In this document: piece by piece, positions 1 through 5,174 of the stretch | How positions within the stretch are numbered: the first letter of the stretch is position 1 | How the letters are laid out: every line of letters starts with the position of its first letter | DNA from: SPCO01 sp964579825 | GTDB lineage: Bacteria; Chloroflexota; Limnocylindria; Limnocylindrales; CSP1-4 | Assembly: GCA_964579825.1 (NCBI GenBank) | Contig: CAZOHT010000069.1 | Span: 1 to 8,731, forward strand | DNA length: 8,731 nt | Direction: 5' to 3' | Position numbers and translations under genes: made by a program | The notes under the pieces: model-generated | What the model saw: the letters and a program-made list of their open reading frames with translations, nothing else | What the model was told of the DNA's origin: nothing | Database searches by the model: none

Positions 1-2
1 CT

Positions 3-653
3 CGACGTGGCCGGCCGACGCCGTGGCCGACCCTCCTCTGGCTCGGGACGTTCGCCTTCATCGGCGCCTACGCCGCCCGCGGACAGGCGTGGTGGCCGCT
101 GGTCGCCGTCTTCGCCATCGCCGGCGTGCTCGTGACCGGTCCGTCGGACACGACGAACGAGTCCGCCCGGCTGGACCCGCCGGACACGCGGCTCATCCGT
201 CGCCTGAACCTCATCGTCGTGGGCGTGCTCGCACTCGTGACGATCGCCCTGCTCCCGATCTGGCGACCGGTGGAGCCCGCGACCGGAGCCCCGGTGGGCG
301 TCCTGTCGGATGCGCCTCCGGGGATCACCGCCGCGCTTCGTGACGTGGCCGGACCTGAGGACCGGATCTTCAATCCACAGCCGTGGGGTTCGTGGTTCGA
401 GTTCGCCCTCCCGGACACGCTCGTCGCGATCGATTCGCGGATCGAGCTCTTCCCGACCGCGGTCTGGGACGACTACGCCCAAGTGGCGGCGGGCGTGGAC
501 GGCTGGCAGGAGATTCTGGAAAGCTGGGGGGCGGACTTCGTCGTGATCGAAGGGGTGGATGCGGAGTTCATGGCGCGCCTGGAGACTGCCGGGTGGCGGC
601 CCGTCGTCGCCGGTCAGACCGGGTCGATCTGGACGCGCGGTGACCCAGGGTGA
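3..653 (+). CDS. C-terminal part of a multi-spanning membrane protein, probably GT-C glycosyltransferase-like (5' end outside window)
   Basis: The reading frame is open from the left edge to the TGA at 651-653, leaving 216 visible residues of a longer protein. Three hydrophobic segments are visible (about residues 10-26, 30-46 and 68-87), followed by a hydrophilic tail of about 130 residues that probably lies outside the membrane. The tail holds the block NPQPWGSWFEFALPD (residues 124-138), then AIDSRIELFP (142-151) and, further on, WGADFVVIEG. In my knowledge this pattern (a Gly-Ser-aromatic turn, an Asp-x-Arg-x-Glu segment, then a 'w...l...gadfvvi' strand) recurs in the tails of uncharacterised bacterial membrane proteins resembling dolichyl-phosphate-mannose mannosyltransferases. 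That assignment is family memory, not proof, because the N-terminal catalytic loops are missing. Its stop overlaps the next start (GTGA, 650-653), so the two genes are probably co-translated. It could instead be a non-enzymatic polytopic protein of the same locus. Confidence 0.7.
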   Translation, partial: RRGRPTPWPTLLWLGTFAFIGAYAARGQAWWPLVAVFAIAGVLVTGPSDTTNESARLDPPDTRLIRRLNLIVVGVLALVTIALLPIWRPVEPATGAPVGVLSDAPPGITAALRDVAGPEDRIFNPQPWGSWFEFALPDTLVAIDSRIELFPTAVWDDYAQVAAGVDGWQEILESWGADFVVIEGVDAEFMARLETAGWRPVVAGQTGSIWTRGDPG

Positions 654-2113
654 GCCTGGATGACCCTGGCCAGCCTTCGAGGTCCTGGCGTCAACGACTC
701 GGTGAGGCCTATGGCATCCGGATCGTCGTCGGTTGGGGGGTCGAACGCACGCTGCGCGTCCTGGCGCTCGTCGTGTGGGCCGGGCTTCTGGCTAACGTCA
801 TCCTGGTGGCCCGCCCCGACCTGCTGCACACCGCCGACTTCGGCTCGGACACGTCCAACTACGCGGCGTTCGGGGAGCGCCTCGCCGAGCAAGGTGACCT
901 CTACGCGCTGAGCCCAGGGGATCGCCCGGTACCGGCCGACAATCCGCCGGTCTGGACGGTCCCCATCCTCTCGCCACCACAGATGGCCGTGCCATGGGCC
1001 GCCATGGCGTGGATGCCCGACCCGGTCCGTTTCTATCTTCCATGGGCGTTAGGCGTGTGCGCCACGATCGCCGTCGGCGTGCTCTTCCTGCGCCGCGCTC
1101 CGGTCTTGCTGGTCCTGGTCACGCTGCCGTTCCTGAAAGGTCTCGCGATCACGGCCTGGTCGGGCAACGTGAACGCCTTTGTCGCTCCGGCGGCGCTACT
1201 CGCCTGGTGGGCGGGGGAGGCGCAGATCCGTCGAACCGGGGTCCTCACGGCAGGCGCTGCCGCCGCGGCGCTTGGAGCCGTGAAGATCGGTCCGACGCTG
1301 TTGTGGGCCTGGATCGTCGGCCGCCGACCGCTCCAAGCCCTCTCGAGCGGCTTGCTCGCGATCAGCATGTTGACCGGAGTCGTCCTTCTGCTCGTTGGCT
1401 TGACGCCGTTCCAGGACTACCTGGCCATCGCCGCAGGCAGCACGTCGGACCCATCCGCCTTGAGCCTGCTCGGGATCCTGACCGATCTCGGCCTTTCTCC
1501 GACGATGGCGCAGATCCTGTGGGCTGTCGTGGCCATCGGGCTCGGAATCACGGCCCTGCTCAGCCGTCGTCGACCAGGCCTGGCGATGGCCGCCGCCGCC
1601 GCGGGACTCATCGTTCTGACTCCGGTCGTCAGGAATGAGACCGTGTCCGTTGCCCTCATCGTGGCTGGGACGCCGTGGATCATGAGCCGTGGCTCCCCCG
1701 ACACCAAGCCGACGATGCTGATCGCAGCCCTTGTGGCGGTCACGGCTGTCGCGATCTCGATCTTGACCGGTGGGTTGGACCGCTCCACGTTTCAGATCGA
1801 GAATGCCTCCGACCGACCGGTGATTGTCCGATTCTCGGCGTCCGGGCAGTCGGCTTCGTGGGGGTACCTAGTCGAGCCCGGTCAGATCGGGGCCGGTTGG
1901 CTTAGCCAGACCGGTGGTGTGCTCGGTCCATTCAGGGTGTTTGACGATCAATGCGCGTTGGTGGCGATGTCGGAGATGCCCTCGACTGGTGGTGCCTATC
2001 GACTGGACGAAAGCGGCGTCCATGCCAGCTCGGCTGACGCGAGCGCGGACTCCCTGCCGTACGATTCCAGGTGCTCGACGAGCATGCCGATATATGGCGA
2101 GGAGCGTCCCTGA
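650..2113 (+). CDS. GT87-like polyprenol-phosphate-sugar-dependent membrane glycosyltransferase with an extra C-terminal soluble domain
   Basis: 487 residues. The GTG start overlaps the upstream TGA by 4 nt; no strong Shine-Dalgarno is visible, which fits translational coupling. A short cytosolic N-terminus leads into a first membrane span (about 35-53). A large outer loop follows with Asp63 and Asp67 (ADFGSDTSNY) and the proline-rich stretch NPPVWTVPILSPPQMAVPW, then many hydrophobic spans up to about residue 376. Acidic residues in the first loop, a PP motif before the second span, a mid-protein 'SGNVNAF' segment and a later 'GAVKIGPTLL' segment match the layout of GT87 (DUF2029), whose known members move mannose from polyprenyl-phosphate-mannose onto glycans outside the cytosol. 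Residues 377-487 form a soluble tail with Cys435 and Cys475 that a plain GT87 enzyme lacks. The sugar and the acceptor cannot be told from sequence. A related GT-C family remains possible. Confidence 0.72.
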   Translation: MSLDDPGQPSRSWRQRLGEAYGIRIVVGWGVERTLRVLALVVWAGLLANVILVARPDLLHTADFGSDTSNYAAFGERLAEQGDLYALSPGDRPVPADNPPVWTVPILSPPQMAVPWAAMAWMPDPVRFYLPWALGVCATIAVGVLFLRRAPVLLVLVTLPFLKGLAITAWSGNVNAFVAPAALLAWWAGEAQIRRTGVLTAGAAAAALGAVKIGPTLLWAWIVGRRPLQALSSGLLAISMLTGVVLLLVGLTPFQDYLAIAAGSTSDPSALSLLGILTDLGLSPTMAQILWAVVAIGLGITALLSRRRPGLAMAAAAAGLIVLTPVVRNETVSVALIVAGTPWIMSRGSPDTKPTMLIAALVAVTAVAISILTGGLDRSTFQIENASDRPVIVRFSASGQSASWGYLVEPGQIGAGWLSQTGGVLGPFRVFDDQCALVAMSEMPSTGGAYRLDESGVHASSADASADSLPYDSRCSTSMPIYGEERP

Positions 2114-2125
2114 GCGTCTAAACGG

Positions 2126-2131
2126 TACTTT
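2126..2131 (+). promoter_or_regulatory. possible -10 box in the gap before the GT2 gene
   Basis: The 94-nt gap 2114-2207 contains TACTTT, which fits the TANNNT consensus of housekeeping sigma factors. No convincing -35 hexamer lies 16-18 nt upstream. If used, it would give the GT2 and SDR genes their own transcript with a leader of about 70 nt. The rest of the gap shows no gene; two tiny start-stop pairs there are too short to support. Confidence 0.2.
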
Positions 2132-2194
2132 CGGCGAGTTGCCCACAGGCACCACGTCGTCATGATGGGAGACCACTGATCCACCGATCTCCCC

Positions 2195-2199
2195 GAGAG
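2195..2199 (+). promoter_or_regulatory. weak ribosome binding site of the GT2 gene
   Basis: GAGAG lies 8 nt before the ATG at 2208. It supports this start, and the frame is closed upstream by a TGA at 2163-2165 with no other start codon between the two. Confidence 0.4.
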
Positions 2200-2207
2200 T
2201 TGCCTTC

Positions 2208-2930
2208 ATGTCCGCCCCCGATCCCCTGGTCGCCGTCATCATCCCCGCCCTGAATGAGGCTGGGAAGATCGGTCGCGTCCTCGACAAGCTGCCGAAGGAC
2301 GGGCGATTCGAGGCGATCGTCGTCGATGACGGGTCCACCGACGGGACCGGCGACGAGGCTCGCGCACACGGTGCCGCGGTCGTCGTCACGCATGCCGTGC
2401 GTTCCGGTGTCGGAGCTGCGATCCGAGATGGATGGGCGGCTGGCCGGGCTCGGAACCGTCCGTATCTCGCGCTGCTCTCTGGCGACGATCAGCACGACCC
2501 GTCCGAGCTCGTGACTGCACTCGACGCCCTGCTGGCTACCGACGCGGACTACGTGCAGGGCTCTCGCTGGCTGCCGGGTGGCAAGGTCGTCGGGTCCACC
2601 GGCGGGCGCGGGCCGGGGACGCGTGTGTACTCGGTGGCCTTCAGCATCCTGGCTGGTCGTCGCATCACCGACGCCACGAACGGCTTCCGGATCTTCCGAT
2701 CATCGCTGCTCGACGACCGGCGCATCGATCTCTACCAGACGTGGTTGACGAGTTACGACCTTGAGCCGTACGTCCTCTACAAGGCCATCCGCGGAGGCTA
2801 CCGGGTGATCGAATTCCCGGTGACCGTCGTCTACCATGCGACCGAGGGCTACACGAAGATGCGCGGCATCAAGGACTGGTGGCGGCTCTTCCGACCCGCT
2901 CTCTTGCTGCGGACAGGAGTCAAGCGATGA
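2208..2930 (+). CDS. GT2 family glycosyltransferase, polyprenol-phosphate-sugar (Dpm1-like) synthase type
   Basis: 240 residues, a single GT-A domain with no convincing membrane span. It starts with the typical VAVIIPALNEA strand (8-18), followed by VDDGSTDGT (39-47), which binds the nucleotide, and the metal/donor-site block SGDDQHDP (91-98) in place of the common 'DADgQHdP'. GSRW and the late motif DATNGFRIFR complete the pattern of family 2 enzymes close to dolichol-phosphate mannose synthase. The closing segment, with YTKMRGIKDWW and then FRPALLL, may sit on the membrane surface. Such enzymes transfer a sugar from a nucleotide donor to polyprenyl phosphate on the cytosolic face, giving the lipid-linked donors used by GT39, GT87 and other GT-C enzymes, which lie on both sides here. 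It overlaps the next gene by ATGA. The transferred sugar is not decidable; direct transfer to a lipid-linked oligosaccharide is the main alternative. Confidence 0.88.
   Translation: MSAPDPLVAVIIPALNEAGKIGRVLDKLPKDGRFEAIVVDDGSTDGTGDEARAHGAAVVVTHAVRSGVGAAIRDGWAAGRARNRPYLALLSGDDQHDPSELVTALDALLATDADYVQGSRWLPGGKVVGSTGGRGPGTRVYSVAFSILAGRRITDATNGFRIFRSSLLDDRRIDLYQTWLTSYDLEPYVLYKAIRGGYRVIEFPVTVVYHATEGYTKMRGIKDWWRLFRPALLLRTGVKR
2915..2919 (+). promoter_or_regulatory. ribosome binding site that decides the SDR start
   Basis: AGGAG sits 7 nt before the ATG at 2927, inside the 3' end of the GT2 gene. It favours ATG 2927 over the in-frame GTG at 2879, which would add 16 residues ahead of the Rossmann fold and lengthen the overlap to 52 nt. 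Confidence 0.7.
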
Positions 2931-3907
2931 TGACGTCGCCCGAACGGTCATTCGGCAGCCGGCGCATCCTGGTGACCGGTGGAGCGGGCTTTGTCGGGTC
3001 GGCCGTCACGCGTCGACTGGTCGATGCTGGCGCACGAGTCACGGTCCTGGACGATCTGTTCACGGGCCAGGCAGACGCGATCCCGACCGGCGCTGAATTC
3101 GTCCATGGATCCGTGACGGATCAGAAGCTCGTCGAAGAGCTGGTGGGCGCCAACAGCCTCGTATTTCACATGGCGGCCCGCAACATCATCGCCTCGACCG
3201 CCAACCCACGCGACGACTTCGCCACCAATATCGGCGGGACGCTGAACGTCCTGCTGGCGGCGCGGGCTTCGCGCGTCGATCGAGTCGTCTACACGTCGTC
3301 CGCCTCGATCTACGGTAACCCGCGCTCCATCCCGATCAACGAGGACGATCAGATCGTCCCACTGTCGCCCTACGCGGTCAGCAAGCTCGCTGGCGAGAAC
3401 TACACGCTCGCGTTCTACGAGAGCTACGGCCTGCCGACGGCGTGTGTGCGCTACTCGAATGTGTATGGACCGGGTCAACGCCCGGACAACCCCTATTGCG
3501 GGGTCGTCGCCAAATTCCTGGTCGAGATCCATGCCGGCCGGCCGGTCTCCGTGCACGGCGATGGAGAGCAGACCCGTGACTACACCTACATCGACGATGC
3601 CGTCGAAGCCACGCTCCTCGCGGCCATCCATCCGCGCGCCGAGGGCGACGTCTTCAATGTCGGGACGGGCATCGAGACCTCGGTCAATCGGCTGGCCCTT
3701 GCGATCGGCGAAGCGCTGGGCACGCCTGTGGACCTGCGCCACATCGACCGACGCGACATCGACAACATCCGACGCCGGGTCGTGAACATCGAGAAGGCGC
3801 GCCGTACGCTCCGTTGGGCGCCGCAGGTCACGCTCGAGCGAGGTCTGCTGCAGACGGCGGAGTGGTTCGTGAAGACCGGCTTCGCCGACGAGCGCACGCC
3901 GGCCTAG
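2927..3907 (+). CDS. NAD-dependent epimerase/dehydratase (extended SDR, GalE/WcaG-like nucleotide-sugar enzyme)
   Basis: 326 residues, the usual length for nucleotide-sugar epimerases. The N-terminal NAD-binding loop is LVTGGAGFVGS (GxxGxxG), followed by the acidic end of the second strand (VLDDLFTG) and HMAA. The catalytic set is complete: Ser125 in TSSAS with Tyr149 and Lys153 in YAVSK; Tyr149 and Lys153 carry the same numbers as in E. coli GalE. Next come RYSNVYGPGQRP, the substrate-side block TRDYTYIDD and NVGTG. The family interconverts UDP- or dTDP-sugars (C4 epimerisation) or makes 4-keto or decarboxylated sugars. The motifs place it nearest to UDP-glucose/UDP-GlcNAc 4-epimerase-like enzymes, but the exact substrate cannot be read. 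It is coupled to the GT2 gene by a 4-nt overlap and its own AGGAG, so it probably supplies a sugar to this locus. A terminator-like hairpin follows its stop. Confidence 0.9.
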   Translation: MMTSPERSFGSRRILVTGGAGFVGSAVTRRLVDAGARVTVLDDLFTGQADAIPTGAEFVHGSVTDQKLVEELVGANSLVFHMAARNIIASTANPRDDFATNIGGTLNVLLAARASRVDRVVYTSSASIYGNPRSIPINEDDQIVPLSPYAVSKLAGENYTLAFYESYGLPTACVRYSNVYGPGQRPDNPYCGVVAKFLVEIHAGRPVSVHGDGEQTRDYTYIDDAVEATLLAAIHPRAEGDVFNVGTGIETSVNRLALAIGEALGTPVDLRHIDRRDIDNIRRRVVNIEKARRTLRWAPQVTLERGLLQTAEWFVKTGFADERTPA

Positions 3908-3920
3908 ATACCGCCGACTC

Positions 3921-3948
3921 TCGGGCGCGCCTGACGCGCTCTGCCCGA
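3921..3948 (+). terminator. hairpin after the SDR gene, probable transcription stop
   Basis: The hairpin begins 13 nt after the TAG at 3905-3907. Stem 1 is TCGGGC (3921-3926) with GCCCGA (3943-3948). Stem 2 is GCGC (3927-3930) with GCGC (3936-3939) around a CTGAC loop. The right arm has a 3-nt TCT bulge. There are ten base pairs, mostly G-C, but no run of T follows, so it is either a U-less terminator or a 3' stabilising hairpin. A smaller hairpin (GCCGA-TCC-TCGGC, 3966-3978) lies just beyond. The gap 3908-4100 is the longest non-coding stretch in the window. Confidence 0.45.
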
Positions 3949-4045
3949 AGGATGCGTACCATCCGGCCGATCCTCGGCTGACCACGTCGTTGCGAGGGTG
4001 CACCAGCAGCCACGATCGCCGCTAGGCTGCGACCGTCGCAAACCC

Positions 4046-4051
4046 TACTCT
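4046..4051 (+). promoter_or_regulatory. possible -10 box before the acyltransferase gene
   Basis: TACTCT fits TANNNT and lies after the hairpins at 3921-3978 and about 50 nt before the GTG at 4101. A second match, TAGGCT, lies at 4023-4028. Neither has a clear -35 partner. A promoter is expected somewhere in this 193-nt gap, but the choice between these boxes is a guess. Confidence 0.25.
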
Positions 4052-4100
4052 AGGGCTCCTCACCGTACTGGACTGACCAGCGAGGGCCCAAGCATCGACC

Positions 4101-5132
4101 GTGGTTCCCGATGAGATCCGAGTTCGATCCGAGGACTCGACGCCAAGGGCCGACGCCGCCCGCGACAACGGCATCACCGCGCTGCGGCTGTTCCTGGCGC
4201 TGTACATCCTGATCGTCCATGCGTGGCCGATCGGCGGATTCGGCCGGGATCCGATCGACGCGTTGACGGACGGCCGCCTCGGCGGCGGTGGCGTGATCGC
4301 GGTAGCGGCGTTCTTCGGCCTGTCGGGGTACCTCCTCGCGGCGAGTCGACGCCGCCAGAGCCCGTCGACGTTCGTGTTGCGCCGTGCCGCGCGGATCTTC
4401 CCCGCGTACGGGGTCCTCGTCGTCGCGACCGCGATGGTCGTCGGGCACACCTACCTCAGTGCGGCGTGGTTTCCGGTGCCGGGGGTGGGTGGGATCACCT
4501 CGCTCGCGCTACAGGGCCGTCCATCAGAGCTGGTCAATGCATCCCTGTGGACCCTGTGGCCCGAGCTGTGCTGTTACGCGCTGGTCGCCCTGACTCCGCC
4601 CGGACGCCTACCTCGAGCCCTGCCCATCGTGACCCTGATCCTGCTCCTCATGGCGCTCATCGCGCCCGAGTCGAGCCTGGCGTTGACGATCGTCTTCGGG
4701 CCGACCAGCGCGTTCCTGGTCGGCGTGGGGATCGCCGTCTGGCACGACCGCGTGCCCCAGACATGGACGCTCGGCCTCGCGTGCGTGATCGTCGCCTTCC
4801 TCAGCGCGGGATCCCTGTGGGGCTCGATCGCCGTCCACGTGGCGTTCGCATACGTGGCCGTTCTGGTCGGCCTACGGCTTCGTGTCCGGTGGCGGACGGA
4901 TCTTTCCTATGGGACCTACCTCTTTGCCTTTCCGATCACGCAGGGGATCGTCGCGATCGGCGGGGCGAGTCTGGGTCCCATCCCGCTCGCCGCCTTGACG
5001 CTCGCGATCACCCTGCCCCTCGCGGCGGCGAGCTGGCACCTCGTCGAGGCCCCGGCCATGCGGGTCAGTCGGCGCGGGATGCCGGCATGGCTCTCGGGAC
5101 GCCGAGCCTCCGAAGGGACCGCACAGGCCTAG
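4101..5132 (+). CDS. acyltransferase 3 family membrane protein (OafA/YrhL-like O-acyltransferase)
   Basis: 343 residues with about ten hydrophobic spans. The opening block is ALRLFLALYILIVHAW, with Arg29 and His40 in the places of the conserved R...H pair of acyltransferase 3 proteins. FFGLSGYLLAAS (71-82) and VLRRAARIFPAY (92-103) match the family's 'ff.lSGfli' and 'R..Ri.P.y' motifs, and NASLWTLWPELCCYAL (146-161) matches 'n.slWsL..E..fY'. Members pass acyl groups, usually acetyl from acetyl-CoA, across the membrane onto cell-surface sugars. There is no added SGNH hydrolase domain, so transfer would need the membrane domain alone or a partner encoded elsewhere. The GTG start is the first start codon after an in-frame TGA at 4074-4076. 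GAGGG at 4082-4086 is a distant, weak ribosome binding site. The likely role is to acetylate the glycan built by the neighbouring genes; the target is inferred. Confidence 0.87.
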   Translation: MVPDEIRVRSEDSTPRADAARDNGITALRLFLALYILIVHAWPIGGFGRDPIDALTDGRLGGGGVIAVAAFFGLSGYLLAASRRRQSPSTFVLRRAARIFPAYGVLVVATAMVVGHTYLSAAWFPVPGVGGITSLALQGRPSELVNASLWTLWPELCCYALVALTPPGRLPRALPIVTLILLLMALIAPESSLALTIVFGPTSAFLVGVGIAVWHDRVPQTWTLGLACVIVAFLSAGSLWGSIAVHVAFAYVAVLVGLRLRVRWRTDLSYGTYLFAFPITQGIVAIGGASLGPIPLAALTLAITLPLAAASWHLVEAPAMRVSRRGMPAWLSGRRASEGTAQA

Positions 5133-5161
5133 GCGCCCAAGCTCTTCCGCCGCTCTGCCTG

Positions 5162-5167
5162 TAGCCT
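5162..5167 (+). promoter_or_regulatory. -10 box for a probable leaderless transcript of the GT39-like gene
   Basis: TAGCCT ends exactly 7 nt before the GTG at 5175, which would place the transcription start at or next to the start codon. No Shine-Dalgarno sequence is present in the 42-nt gap after the acyltransferase gene. The same spacing recurs before the dehydrogenase gene, with TAGCAT at 6652-6657. No -35 hexamer is recognisable. The box lies inside a GCCTGT-A-GCCTGT direct repeat (5157-5169). Confidence 0.5.
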
Positions 5168-5174
5168 GTGCGGC

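Noticed and set aside
2162..2179. Start-stop pair of 5 codons before the GT2 gene
   Set aside because: It is far too short to support as a gene, has no convincing ribosome binding site, and no leader-peptide features such as repeated regulatory codons.
2879..2926. GTG start 16 codons upstream for the first SDR
   Set aside because: AGGAG lies 7 nt before ATG 2927 and the ATGA overlap there is typical. The upstream start has no ribosome binding site and adds non-family residues.
3952..3981. Nine-codon open frame overlapping the small hairpin after the first SDR
   Set aside because: The arrangement of a short ORF beside hairpins recalls attenuation, but the peptide has no run of a single amino acid and it lies on the terminator side of the gap. 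Chance is the simpler explanation.
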